Shown: positions 1 to 8,416 of the stretch, piece after piece
Position numbering within the stretch: position 1 is the stretch's first letter
Layout: each line of letters starts with the position of its first letter
Position numbers and translations under genes: made by a program
Source: Verrucomicrobiia bacterium
GTDB lineage: Bacteria; Verrucomicrobiota; Verrucomicrobiia; Limisphaerales; JADLHS01
Length of the DNA: 64,000 nt
NCBI GenBank assembly: GCA_023953615.1
Contig: JAMLJH010000002.1
Coordinates: forward strand, 894,592 to 958,591
Direction of reading: 5' to 3'
The notes under the pieces: generated by a model
What the model was told of the DNA's origin: nothing
Seen by the model: only the letters and a program-made list of their open reading frames with translations
The model's database searches: none

Positions 1-926
1 AGCACGTAGGCGATGTCGGTGTTGTCCGTTTGCACTTTGGCGGGATCGCCCTGGTAATCCGTATCCGTGGTGCCGAGGATGGTGCGTTCACCCCAGGGGA
101 TGGCGAACAGAATGCGTTTGCCCTCCGTCATGACGACCGTGTCCGGCACGGGCACCCGCTGGTGATCCACCACCAGATGCACGCCTTTGGTGATACGGAG
201 TTTTACGCGACTGTGCGGCAGCGCATCCGCCCAGGGACCCGTGGCGTTGATCACGGCGCGCGTTTGGACCTTGAAGGCGGTGCCGGTCAATTGATCGGTG
301 AGATCCGCTTCCCACCCTCGGGAACGGGTGGCGGCGGTGAACCGGGCGTAATTCAATACCGTAGCGCCGTGCCGCGCGGCCGAACGCAAGGTGTCCAAGA
401 CCAGGCGCGCGTCGTTGGTGAAACCGTCGTAATAGCGAACCGCGCCCGTTAAATCGGTCTGAGTCAGGGCGGGCACCAAGGCGGCCAGCGCCGCCCGATT
501 CAGCCAGGTGGATTTGCCCAGATTGCGGCCGCCGCAGAGTAAATCGTAAATTTTCACTCCGATTTTTAACTGCCATAACACCCAGTGTTTGTTGTGGCGA
601 TAAGTCGGAAAAATGAAGGGTAAGGGCGCGGCCAGATGCGGCGCGATGTGGTGAATGATTTTTTTCTCCACGCTGGCTTCATGCACCAGACCAACGCGAC
701 CCTGGGCCAGATAGCGCAGGCCACCGTGGAGCAGACGGCTGGAACGGCTGCTGGTGCCAAAAGCGAAATCGGCTTGTTCCACCAAACCGATTCGCAAACC
801 GCGCATCGCGGCGTCGCGGGCGATACCGGCGCCGACGATGCCGCCGCCAATCACCAAGAGGTCCAGCGGAGTTTTAGTTAACGCTCTAAGCGCTTCGGCT
901 CGTTTCGGGTAGGGGGTGGTCATCAT
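1..926 (-). CDS. glpD: Glycerol-3-phosphate dehydrogenase, FAD-dependent (partial, N-terminal 308 residues)
   Basis: The reading frame starts at the ATG at 926 (a second ATG follows at 923) and stays open to the left edge, so only about 60% of a usual 500-550 residue protein is present. The N-terminus carries the FAD dinucleotide-binding motif GGGIVGAGIARD (G27-G34), followed by GTSSRSSRLLHGGLRYL, a signature of the GlpD family, which oxidises sn-glycerol-3-phosphate to dihydroxyacetone phosphate at the membrane and passes electrons to quinone. It lies 11 bp downstream of a HAD phosphatase on the same strand, so the two are probably co-transcribed. No signal peptide is seen. Family assignment is strong; whether it is catabolic or serves lipid precursor balance cannot be told. 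Confidence 0.9.
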   Translation of the reverse strand, partial: MMTTPYPKRAEALRALTKTPLDLLVIGGGIVGAGIARDAAMRGLRIGLVEQADFAFGTSSRSSRLLHGGLRYLAQGRVGLVHEASVEKKIIHHIAPHLAAPLPFIFPTYRHNKHWVLWQLKIGVKIYDLLCGGRNLGKSTWLNRAALAALVPALTQTDLTGAVRYYDGFTNDARLVLDTLRSAARHGATVLNYARFTAATRSRGWEADLTDQLTGTAFKVQTRAVINATGPWADALPHSRVKLRITKGVHLVVDHQRVPVPDTVVMTEGKRILFAIPWGERTILGTTDTDYQGDPAKVQTDNTDIAYV

Positions 927-937
927 GGAAATCCAAA

Positions 938-1813
938 TCAGCGTTGCGCGTGGGCGACTTGAAGCTGCGCCCCGAACTCGGTCAGGGAAGGAACGATCAA
1001 AGCGGGTTGGGGCAAATGGCGGTGCGCCTGTTCGCGCGTGGTTTCCCCGGTAAGCACGAGGACTCCGAAGGCCCCAACGCGGTGAGCCATCGCCAGGTCT
1101 GTGTAAAGACGGTCTCCCACCATCGCCAGTTCATTGGCGCGCAATTGATGCTGGCGCAGGATGCCTTGGAGCATCGCGGGGTCCGGTTTGCCCAACACCG
1201 CTGCGGGTGGCTGGCCGGTGGCGCTTTCAAGCGCGGCGCAAATAGCGCCGCAATCCACCAACACGGTGGGTTGATCCGTGGGACAAATGCGATCCGGGTT
1301 GGTGGCAAAGTACGGCTTCCCCTGTTTGATCCACCAGGCCGCGCGACAGAGGCGGGGGTAGGTGAGCGTCAGATCAAACCCCACCACCACGGCGTCGGGT
1401 TCGGCGTCGGGACGATCGGGTAGCAATTCGAATCCGGCCTGGGTGAAAGCGGCGGCCATGCTTTCCGTACCCAGAACGAACAGCCGTCGGATTTTGGGAA
1501 AGCGTTCCCGCAAAAATCCAATCGTCGCCTGGGTGGACGTATAGAGTTGCCGGGCCTGCGCGGCAATACCCATGTGCCTCAAGTGATCAAGGTAATCCGT
1601 GATATTTTTCGAGGGGTTATTGGTCAGGAAAGTGTAACCAATTTCCAAACGATCCAGTAGTTCCAGAAACGGCTTGGTGGTCTTAAACAGGGTGCCGCCG
1701 CTGTAAATTGTTCCATCCATATCCAGAGCCACATGACGCACTTGTCGCAATTGCGCGGACAAGTTTAGCACGGGTGGCGGGGTTGGATTATGGGCGGCGG
1801 CGGCAGTCGTCAT
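938..1813 (-). CDS. HAD-IIA family sugar/glycerol-phosphate phosphatase (NagD/PGP-like)
   Basis: This 291-residue cytoplasmic protein has the HAD motifs in order: DMDGT with nucleophile D31 and acid D33, the TNN motif (TFLTNNPSK) typical of the type IIA cap class, the lysine in LGKPDP, and the GDRLYTD acidic motif. Class IIA members (NagD, phosphoglycolate/glycerol-3-phosphate phosphatase, PNPase) remove phosphate from small metabolites. It is directly upstream of glpD with an 11 bp gap, so a role on glycerol-3-phosphate or a related triose phosphate is plausible but inferred only from the neighbour. The first 20 residues, rich in Ala and Pro, are unlike the family, so the start could be further in. 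Confidence 0.85.
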   Translation of the reverse strand: MTTAAAAHNPTPPPVLNLSAQLRQVRHVALDMDGTIYSGGTLFKTTKPFLELLDRLEIGYTFLTNNPSKNITDYLDHLRHMGIAAQARQLYTSTQATIGFLRERFPKIRRLFVLGTESMAAAFTQAGFELLPDRPDAEPDAVVVGFDLTLTYPRLCRAAWWIKQGKPYFATNPDRICPTDQPTVLVDCGAICAALESATGQPPAAVLGKPDPAMLQGILRQHQLRANELAMVGDRLYTDLAMAHRVGAFGVLVLTGETTREQAHRHLPQPALIVPSLTEFGAQLQVAHAQR

Positions 1814-1849
1814 TCAAACAGATACATTTTGCGTTTACAGCTTAACTAA

Positions 1850-1881
1850 GCGCGGCAACAGAGGGAAGTCTGTTGCCGCGC
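1850..1881 (-). terminator. Hairpin terminator after the 738-residue secreted protein gene
   Basis: A perfect 13-bp inverted repeat (GCGCGGCAACAGA and its complement) with a 6-base loop lies 18 bp past the stop at 1900. Reading on the minus strand it is followed by TTAGTTAAG, so the U-tract is weak. It also separates that gene from the HAD-glpD unit. Confidence 0.6.
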
Positions 1882-1899
1882 CCGGGTAAAGTTTTTTCC

Positions 1900-4116
1900 T
1901 TATTTTTCCAATCGGAAAAACTGCGTTCCCGTGGCCGGCAGGGTGACCACATTTTGGTCGCCCTCAACCGTCGGCGTTGCTGCCACATCAGTCCAATTGA
2001 CGGAAGGCAGACTGGAACTGGTCTTCAAACCAAAACCCGTGGCACTGGCCGGCCAGGCGATGCGGATATCAGAGCCAACCCGAGTGATCGTCAGAGTCGG
2101 AGAGACGACTGCTTCGCCGATGGTGCCTCGCACCCGGGGGCCGTTCACGCGGCCCAAGGCAACTGTATTACTATCGGCGGTGCTGGTATTCCCCCAACCG
2201 TAGAGACGGAAGGTGATGGTGACGGGGCCGTTCAATCCTTGCAGCGCTTCGATGATGGATAGATCAATTGTCGGGATGGGATCTCCGGGACTGCTCCCAG
2301 TATTGGGACGACCGGGGACATCACCGATAATCCACTCGTATGGCTCCACACGCTCCCGTGCGGTGCCGCTGGTGCGGCCTTGGTACTTAAAGGTTGAGGT
2401 ATTGATTCCCAACTCACTCCAAATCAAGCCCTGCGGCAGGATCGTAATGCCGTCGGTGGCAAAGCCGTCCAAGCTGTATTGCCATTCGAAATTGAGCGCG
2501 GCGTTTGCCGCCGAACGGCGCAAGGACGCGTCCAGTGAGTCCAGTGACAGGGCGGTACCCGCCTCGACCGTGATCGAGAATTCAAAGTAATCGCCACGCG
2601 CGATCGCATTGGCGCGGTTGGGAGTTGATGGTTCATAGCTCGAACTAGGATTATTCCAATGATCCGCAGAAAAGGCGGCGCCCAAGGAAGCGGCGGTGAG
2701 GCCCGGGCCGCGCGTAAGATTGGCGACCGTCAGATGCTCCGCCACTCGAGTAGGCTCAGCGGTTTCAGTGATGCCGCTTAACCCGGTGAAATCCCATTCC
2801 ACCACAAAATCGGGAGCGAAACGGACCACGAAACTGGTGGAGGTTTGTGAATCGCCAGACGTCGCGGTGATCGTGATGGTGGTGTCACCCAAGACATTGG
2901 GTTGCGGTGTGACGGTGACGGTTCGCGCTGAATCGGCTCCGGAAAACGTGATATCAGCATCCGCCACCACGCTTTGATCGGAGGAGAAACCCGCAAACTG
3001 CCAGTCGTTCGGGTCGCCGGGCAGATCAAACACGGTGAAGTCAACGACCGCGGCCAGATTTGAGGTAGTGATTTGCGGGAAAATATGGGAAAGCGTTGGA
3101 TTCCCGACCACCGTCAACGCGAAGCAGGATTCCGTGATCTTGTTGCCGCCATCTTTGACGCGGATGGTAATGATGGTGGATCCGATCTGGCCACTCGCCG
3201 CCGTGGCGGTGATGGTGCGTTGTCCATCGCTACCGCCCAAAGTCAGGGCGCTCAACAGGGAAGGATTGGAAGCACTGGCGGTTACTTCCAAATCACCCAG
3301 CGCCGTTTCGCCGTCATAAATATCGAAGGTCAGCGCATCGGTGGATTGGCTGCTCAAAATGGATTGATCTTCAATCACGCTTACGTACGGCGGCTGGTTC
3401 ATCGGGTCCAAGTTGTCGCCCGTCACCGTAACCATGTCGAGCCAGAGCGTGCCGCCGGTGCCGTAATTGGAGGTCACCCGGTTGGCGACATAGCCATCAT
3501 TACCGGAGCCGGTCGCGGTAGATTCGAATTCACTGACGAGGCGGATCCCAAAGTCAGGATTATTATTGGCGCCGGAGATAGTGCTGAAGTCAGCGTTCAA
3601 GCCCATCACCCAGGCGGGGGTGCCGTCATCCACCCCAAACCCATCCAGTGAACTGGCGGTCGTGATCGAGTCGGAATCAATCCAATCGGTGCCATTCAGG
3701 GTGTACTGCCAGCGCCAATAGCGGCTGGCCGTGGCGCTGTTTTCCTGATCCCAGGTGATGCGAATATTTTCATAGCCCGAAGTGTTGACATGAAATTGCG
3801 CCCCGGCGGTTTTATTGTTCGCTGTCGCCGTGGGAAATCCGGTGCCAGCCACGCCGGTAAGCGAACCCAGTCGCCAGTGCGTGTTGTCCAAGGTGTTGGG
3901 ATCCGAGGAGCCTGTGGTGGCGGACACTTGCCCATATTGTTGCCCCACACCGCCGATCGCTTGGGCGGGGAAACCGATTTGATCGTTTGGACGTAACGTG
4001 CCAAGACCCGGAGCGTCAAACGTGACGCTGTTGAAGTCCCATTGACGAATGGTGTCGGCGGAGGCGGTGAAGTTCACCACCGCGGTGCCGAGCAGCAGGA
4101 GCAGGAGTTTTTTCAT
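1900..4116 (-). CDS. Secreted multidomain beta-sandwich protein with a Verrucomicrobia-type C-terminal module
   Basis: A 738-residue protein with a clear signal peptide (MKKLLLLLLGTAVVNFTASA). After an N-terminal beta-rich region (about 20-240) come two related repeats of about 95 residues (roughly 245-435), each containing a stretch like ASNPSLLSALTLGG followed by RTITATAASGQ, the Ig/cadherin-like repeat type common in large verrucomicrobial surface proteins. A second beta domain spans about 440-660. The last 65 residues (LTITRVGSDIRIAWPASATG ... QFFRLEK) match the C-terminal module also seen on the proteins ending at 49231 and 36395. No enzymatic motif is visible. The gene lies 60 bp downstream of a pseudopilin gene on the same strand and ends at a hairpin. 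Probable exported or surface protein; binding partner unknown. Confidence 0.75.
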   Translation of the reverse strand: MKKLLLLLLGTAVVNFTASADTIRQWDFNSVTFDAPGLGTLRPNDQIGFPAQAIGGVGQQYGQVSATTGSSDPNTLDNTHWRLGSLTGVAGTGFPTATANNKTAGAQFHVNTSGYENIRITWDQENSATASRYWRWQYTLNGTDWIDSDSITTASSLDGFGVDDGTPAWVMGLNADFSTISGANNNPDFGIRLVSEFESTATGSGNDGYVANRVTSNYGTGGTLWLDMVTVTGDNLDPMNQPPYVSVIEDQSILSSQSTDALTFDIYDGETALGDLEVTASASNPSLLSALTLGGSDGQRTITATAASGQIGSTIITIRVKDGGNKITESCFALTVVGNPTLSHIFPQITTSNLAAVVDFTVFDLPGDPNDWQFAGFSSDQSVVADADITFSGADSARTVTVTPQPNVLGDTTITITATSGDSQTSTSFVVRFAPDFVVEWDFTGLSGITETAEPTRVAEHLTVANLTRGPGLTAASLGAAFSADHWNNPSSSYEPSTPNRANAIARGDYFEFSITVEAGTALSLDSLDASLRRSAANAALNFEWQYSLDGFATDGITILPQGLIWSELGINTSTFKYQGRTSGTARERVEPYEWIIGDVPGRPNTGSSPGDPIPTIDLSIIEALQGLNGPVTITFRLYGWGNTSTADSNTVALGRVNGPRVRGTIGEAVVSPTLTITRVGSDIRIAWPASATGFGLKTSSSLPSVNWTDVAATPTVEGDQNVVTLPATGTQFFRLEK

Positions 4117-4176
4117 AAGTTTTTTATGCGGGGATGTTGTGTGTTTACGTTAGTTAGTTGGTTATTGACCGGTAGA

Positions 4177-4995
4177 TCAGGGAGAAGCTACGCGCGCCGT
4201 GCCTTGGGAAAGATTCCAGGCGTTTAACCAGTTGGCGCGTTTTACAAATTCGGCGTGCCCGTCGCAAAAACTCATCTGGCTGCCGTCCAAGCCGTGGTTG
4301 TCATCCTGGTCGGGAAAATTGCTATTATCTCCTTTTGACAAAACCGGCGTTAGGGCTTTTCCAGTATCCGAGTCCACCATCAGGAACACCGCGGATGGTC
4401 CGGGGCGTCGTCCCGCCAGAAACGGGTGATTGGCCCGGATCGTAAATGAGTTTACGCGACTTTCAGTCTTCTTTGGATTGGGAATGTTGCTGCCGGTGAA
4501 CAAGCCAAACACCTCGTAACTGAGTCCGAAAAAATTCGGCTTTTCGGCTAGCACTATCAGGTCGCCAACCACTTTTTCCGTGGTGCCGGGTTTGGTGATC
4601 TGATATTCGCTTCGGACTTTGTGTTTGCGCGCCGCGGGACAGGTGAAGCTGCCCAAGGTAGGAATATACCGAGGATAGAGATAGGACAGGTCATCATCAG
4701 TTGAGGCGCGATCGGCATCCTCTGTAACCTTCTCCAATTGCTTTGGATACCAAGTCGGGGCGGTAAAATGTCCGTTGAAATCCGACGCATACATGGTCGA
4801 GGCGAGCGCCATTTGCTTATGATTATTCAAACAACTGATACGGTGCGCTTTCGCTTTGGCTTTGGCCAACGCCGGCAGCAGCATGGCGGCCAGGATGGCG
4901 ATGATTGCAATAACCACCAACAGCTCGATCAACGTGAAGGCCGGGTCGGCGGAGGCGACCGGAGGCTTGGGGTGGGTCCAACGTGCTAATCTCAT
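4177..4995 (-). CDS. Type II secretion-like pseudopilin (prepilin-type N-terminal methylation domain)
   Basis: The protein carries the class III prepilin signal [20 protein letters not shown], with E at position +5 after the predicted cleavage, followed by [19 protein letters not shown], the hallmark of the large planctomycete/verrucomicrobial pseudopilin family. The C-terminus has the DG-H-E type motif [17 protein letters not shown] chose the ATG at 4995 (272 residues, 19-residue leader) because the open frame begins at 5070 and would give an atypical 45-residue leader; neither start has a good ribosome site. The residue before the cleavage point is Ala rather than the usual Gly. The secreted protein gene at 1900-4116 follows after 60 bp, so the pair may be one transcript. 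Confidence 0.85.
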   Translation of the reverse strand: MRLARWTHPKPPVASADPAFTLIELLVVIAIIAILAAMLLPALAKAKAKAHRISCLNNHKQMALASTMYASDFNGHFTAPTWYPKQLEKVTEDADRASTDDDLSYLYPRYIPTLGSFTCPAARKHKVRSEYQITKPGTTEKVVGDLIVLAEKPNFFGLSYEVFGLFTGSNIPNPKKTESRVNSFTIRANHPFLAGRRPGPSAVFLMVDSDTGKALTPVLSKGDNSNFPDQDDNHGLDGSQMSFCDGHAEFVKRANWLNAWNLSQGTARVASP

Positions 4996-5319
4996 GGCTG
5001 ATCTGCCGTTCACAAAGCTGGCTGCAATAGATTGGTCTTTTTTCTCTTCACCCGCCAATTCCCGATCCATTTAAGAAAATTGTCCGGGCCATTGAATTGC
5101 TTAACGCTCTAAGCTAGGAGGAAACCTTCGTTTCCGTCAATAGTTTTGTTCAAATTCGGCAAAAACCGAACGTTGCGAGCGTAAGCGACTGGCGGTAATT
5201 CGAGCATGGTTCGCAGCGAATTTTGGCGTTCTTCGAGTCGCCGGTGCCTGGCAACATGCTCTTCCAAATTCAAGTCGTGCCGTGACCCGCGACGGTCAGT
5301 GCCCGGATTGCCGCGATGG
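4996..5319. other. Intergenic region between pseudopilin and ykgJ-like genes
   Basis: About 320 bp lie between the YkgJ-like stop and the chosen pseudopilin start. An in-frame extension of the pseudopilin to 5070 is possible. No convincing promoter, RNA or other gene was recognised in the rest. Confidence 0.4.
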
Positions 5320-5841
5320 TTAAGTGAGGAAATCGCGTTCCAAGGATTCCGCCAGCCGCGCCACCGATCTCATGAGTGCGCCACGACGCTCGATTTCAGC
5401 TTCGTCCGCGGCCAGATCAATGGGTCGGGCCATGATGGCGGCGTAGCGTTGGTTGAGCGGAGCGCCTTCATCGTGGTTACCCAGCTGGCGGACCAGCTTG
5501 GTGACTTGGGCAACGTGGCGTTTTGCCGTTGCGATTTTTTTCAAAGCGGTAGCCGGAGCGGTTTCACCGGTCTGCACGCGCTTCAACAGTCCACAAACAA
5601 AAGTGGCGCAACGTCGGGGGCGATTTTCGTAAATGCGGCAAAGCCCATCCACGTAAAGCGAGCAGGGTTGCGCGAACGCGGTTTTACGACCCTTGCGAAA
5701 CAGCGTTACGCCTTCCTGAGTCAACAACTTCTGGTTGTCGCCGCGCTGCAATTCCACATCACCGAACAGCACGCCGTTGCAGCACAAACCGCATTGCGGG
5801 CAAAGTTGGCGAACGGCTTCGGCTGGAGGGAGGGGAGGCAT
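5320..5841 (-). CDS. YkgJ family cysteine cluster protein (putative Zn/Fe-chelating)
   Basis: A 173-residue protein starting with MPPLPPAEAVRQLCPQCG. It has the CxxCxxCC cluster (C14, C17, C20, C21) and a second set in PCSLYVDGLC and RCATFVC, the pattern of the YkgJ/CxxCxxCC family thought to bind Zn or an Fe-S cluster; the biochemical function of the family is unsettled. The frame is open to 5943 but that would overlap tsaD; the ATG at 5841 lies 1 bp beyond the tsaD stop at 5843, which supports translational coupling. Together with the S41 protease gene it forms a three-gene unit on the minus strand. Confidence 0.8.
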   Translation of the reverse strand: MPPLPPAEAVRQLCPQCGLCCNGVLFGDVELQRGDNQKLLTQEGVTLFRKGRKTAFAQPCSLYVDGLCRIYENRPRRCATFVCGLLKRVQTGETAPATALKKIATAKRHVAQVTKLVRQLGNHDEGAPLNQRYAAIMARPIDLAADEAEIERRGALMRSVARLAESLERDFLT

Positions 5842-5842
5842 T

Positions 5843-6868
5843 TCAAGTGAGTTGCCAGCCCGGCAAAATGTCCTCGTCCAGCGTGAACGATCCGGGGGCG
5901 TGAAGTAATTTGCGTTCCGCCAAAATTCCCACCATGGCGGCATTGTCGGTGCAAAGTGATTTTTCCGCCAGGCGCAGGCGCAGTTGATGTTTGGCGCAGG
6001 CGCGGCTTAGTTCGGTCCGCAAGTGTTGGTTGCACGTGACGCCGCCCGAGGCGGTGACGCATTTCACGCCGAGGCGCGTTGCGGCCTGAATGGTTTTCTT
6101 CACGAGGACTTCGACGATGGCGCTTTGCACGCTGGCGCATAAATCACGCAGCGCCGCTGCGTCTTCCAGCAAACCGGGGCGATCACGCAAGAAATAGCGC
6201 ACGGAAGTTTTGAGGCCGCTGAAACTAAAATCGTCGTTGTCATCGTGGAGCAGTGGACGGGGAAAATTAAAAGCCCGCGAATTTCCGGAGGCGGCGAGCC
6301 GATCAATCACCGGTCCGGCGGGGTAGGGCAAGCCCATTAGTTTGCCGGTTTTGTCGAAACATTCCCCGGCGGCGTCGTCAAGCGTTCCGCCAAGGATGCG
6401 GTGTTTCAGTTCGGACTCAACGTGGACGAGCAGCGTGTGGCCGCCGCTGACGATGAGCGAGACGTTGGGTTCCAGTTGATCGAATTGGGCCTGCGGCGGA
6501 TTCCCGACGATCCACGGCGAGTACAGATGCGCTTCGTGATGATGAATTCCGACGAAGGGTTTGCGCCGGATGAAAGCCAGGGCTTGACCCGCGCGGAAAC
6601 CCACCAACAGCGCGGTCGGCAAACCGGGGCCACGCGTCGCCGCAATCGCATCCAGCTCGTCAAACCGCACTCCGGCTTCGCGCACGGCGGTTCGCGTCAC
6701 GGGCAGGAGATTGCGCAAATGTTCGCGCGCGGCCAGTTCGGGGACGACGCCGCCGTACTCGGCGTGCAGTTGGATCTGTGACGCCACCACGGCTCCCAGC
6801 ACCGCGCCATCACGGATGACGGCCGCACTGGTTTCGTCGCAGGAAGTTTCAAGCGCCAGTAAGAGCAC
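5843..6868 (-). CDS. tsaD: tRNA N6-adenosine threonylcarbamoyltransferase TsaD
   Basis: A 341-residue protein of normal family length. It starts MLLLALETSCDETSAAV, the ASKHA N-terminal signature, has the metal-binding HxxxH in GIHHHEAHLYS (about residues 108-116), the SGGHT motif and the late ASGGVTCNQHLR motif. TsaD transfers the threonylcarbamoyl group from TC-AMP to A37 of ANN-decoding tRNAs, working with TsaB and TsaE, which are not in this window. It lies 54 bp downstream of the S41 protease start-to-stop unit and 1 bp upstream of the YkgJ-like gene. This is a housekeeping gene with no oddity. Confidence 0.97.
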   Translation of the reverse strand: MLLLALETSCDETSAAVIRDGAVLGAVVASQIQLHAEYGGVVPELAAREHLRNLLPVTRTAVREAGVRFDELDAIAATRGPGLPTALLVGFRAGQALAFIRRKPFVGIHHHEAHLYSPWIVGNPPQAQFDQLEPNVSLIVSGGHTLLVHVESELKHRILGGTLDDAAGECFDKTGKLMGLPYPAGPVIDRLAASGNSRAFNFPRPLLHDDNDDFSFSGLKTSVRYFLRDRPGLLEDAAALRDLCASVQSAIVEVLVKKTIQAATRLGVKCVTASGGVTCNQHLRTELSRACAKHQLRLRLAEKSLCTDNAAMVGILAERKLLHAPGSFTLDEDILPGWQLT

Positions 6869-6922
6869 CAGAGCAGAATGGCTTAAGGCGGTGATCAGGA
6901 CACGCTTTTCCTCGAGGCGCGG

Positions 6923-8269
6923 TCAAGGGCGACCGTCGCGTGCCGCCACCTGGCTTGTTTTCGAGGGGGCGTCGGAATCATTGCGTGCCGTGAACAGTAA
7001 AATGCCTTTTAATACGTCTTCCGCCCGTTCCAATTGGCGGTCGTGCGCGTCCCGCAACCGATTTTGCTGCGCCTCGGGGGCGGCGGCGATTCCGCCCGGC
7101 GCCATCCGCATGCGGGAGAATTCCTCATCCGTGTCCGACATGGGCACCACGAGGTCGGGTGTGATGCCGTGCTCATGAATCACCTTGTGACTCGGGGTGT
7201 AGTATTTGGAAGTGGTCAGTCGCAGCGCCGCGCCGCTTTCGAGTGGTAGAATCTCCTGCACCGAGCCTTTGCCAAACGTTTTTTCGCCGATGAGAACCGC
7301 TTTGCATTTGCCGGTGGCCGCGTAATCTTGCAGGCAGCCGGAAACGATCTCCGCCGCGCTGGCGCTGTTGTAATTGACCAGAACGGCGAGCGGCAGATCG
7401 CGATAGGCCCCCGCCCGCGTGGTGATCCGGCGTTCCTTCTTGTTATTGCGGCCTTCGGTCGTAACCACGAGCTGGCCGCGCGGCAAAAAGCGTTCGCAAA
7501 CTTCAACCGCCTGATCCAGTAACCCGCCCGGATTATCGCGCAAATCCAGAATCAAAGCCTGCATGCCGGCGGCCCGTAGTTTGCCCAGGGCGCGATCCAG
7601 CTCGGCGCTGGCGCGATCGCCGAATTGCGTCAGGCGCACGTAGCCGATTTTTCCTTCCAGCAACGGATATTCCTGTTTGCCGTTCACGTCCTTGGTCATC
7701 GCGACGTTGATCACCGCGCGGGTCAGTTCGTATTCCTTGGTTTCACCAGTGGCGGGTCGGAGCAGCGTCAAACGCACTTGGGTGTCTGGTTTGCCGCGCA
7801 GCAACTGCACCGCGTCTTCGGTGGACATGCCTTCGGCATTTTCGTCGTTGATTTTCAATAACCGGTCGCCCGCCTGGATGCCGGCCCGAAATCCAGGCGT
7901 GTCGTCAATGGGAGTCACGACCGTAATGAAACCGTCGCGGCTTTGAATCACCACGCCCAAGCCGCCGAACTGGCCTTGCGTGTCATCCTGCAAATCTTTG
8001 AAACGGTCGGGCGTCAGAAATTCGCTGTGCGGATCCAGCGTGTTCACCATGCCGCGCAACGCGCCATAGACCAGTTCCTGATAGGTCAAATTCGTGCCAT
8101 CCACGTAATCGCGCCGGACCTTTTCCAAGACGTAGGAAAACAGTTCGAGATTCGGGTAAGCCGAGTCTTTTTGCGTCGCGGTGGCGTTGGCGAAGTACAC
8201 TTGAGCCCCGAGCGCGAGGTTCAAAGCCAGGACGACAATGGCTACTCCGTAAATCAGACGTTGCTTCAT
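6923..8269 (-). CDS. ctpA: Carboxyl-terminal processing peptidase, family S41A
   Basis: 448 residues from the ATG at 8269 (MKQRLIYGVAIVVLALNLAL), which opens with a single membrane anchor or signal; the frame extends upstream to 8329 but those residues look non-coding. A PDZ domain follows (about 85-165, with GLGVVIQSRDGFITV), then the S41 protease core with RDNPGGLLDQAVEV, nucleophile S304 in NSASAAEI and general base K334 in FGKGSVQ. The Ser-Lys spacing of 30 is about five longer than in Tsp/CtpA. Such proteases trim periplasmic proteins from the C-terminus. It heads the unit with tsaD and the YkgJ-like gene and is divergent from the oxidoreductase at 8414. Confidence 0.93.
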   Translation of the reverse strand: MKQRLIYGVAIVVLALNLALGAQVYFANATATQKDSAYPNLELFSYVLEKVRRDYVDGTNLTYQELVYGALRGMVNTLDPHSEFLTPDRFKDLQDDTQGQFGGLGVVIQSRDGFITVVTPIDDTPGFRAGIQAGDRLLKINDENAEGMSTEDAVQLLRGKPDTQVRLTLLRPATGETKEYELTRAVINVAMTKDVNGKQEYPLLEGKIGYVRLTQFGDRASAELDRALGKLRAAGMQALILDLRDNPGGLLDQAVEVCERFLPRGQLVVTTEGRNNKKERRITTRAGAYRDLPLAVLVNYNSASAAEIVSGCLQDYAATGKCKAVLIGEKTFGKGSVQEILPLESGAALRLTTSKYYTPSHKVIHEHGITPDLVVPMSDTDEEFSRMRMAPGGIAAAPEAQQNRLRDAHDRQLERAEDVLKGILLFTARNDSDAPSKTSQVAARDGRP

Positions 8270-8355
8270 AATGCCAAATTTGCAGGGAAAATAGGTTTGG
8301 AAACCGGTCTTGGCAAGCGCCTGCCGCAATGACTTCTGCCTTGTTCATAAAATAG

Positions 8356-8416
8356 TTTTAACAAACTTCGGTTTCTGGTTGTCAAACCCACGGTTTCTAA
8401 TTATTTCATACCCATG
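8356..8416 (+). promoter_or_regulatory. Duplicated upstream region and candidate promoter, copy 1
   Basis: The 60 bp before the first oxidoreductase gene resemble the 60 bp before the second (10065-10127). Both retain TTGTCA (8379-8384), a 17-bp spacer and TATTTC (8402-8407), with the spacer length kept although the spacer sequence differs. The -10 match is weak, and the putative start would fall at or next to the ATG at 8414, which would favour a leaderless message or use of the internal ATG at 8438. Confidence 0.4.

Noticed and set aside
879..5114. 14-base identical sequence TTAACGCTCTAAGC at 879-892 and 5101-5114
   Set aside because: A repeat of this length is expected by chance in 64 kb and there is no flanking similarity.
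5842..5943. Upstream start for the YkgJ-like gene at 5943
   Set aside because: It would overlap the tsaD coding end by 100 bases; the ATG at 5841 fits the stop of tsaD and the family N-terminus.
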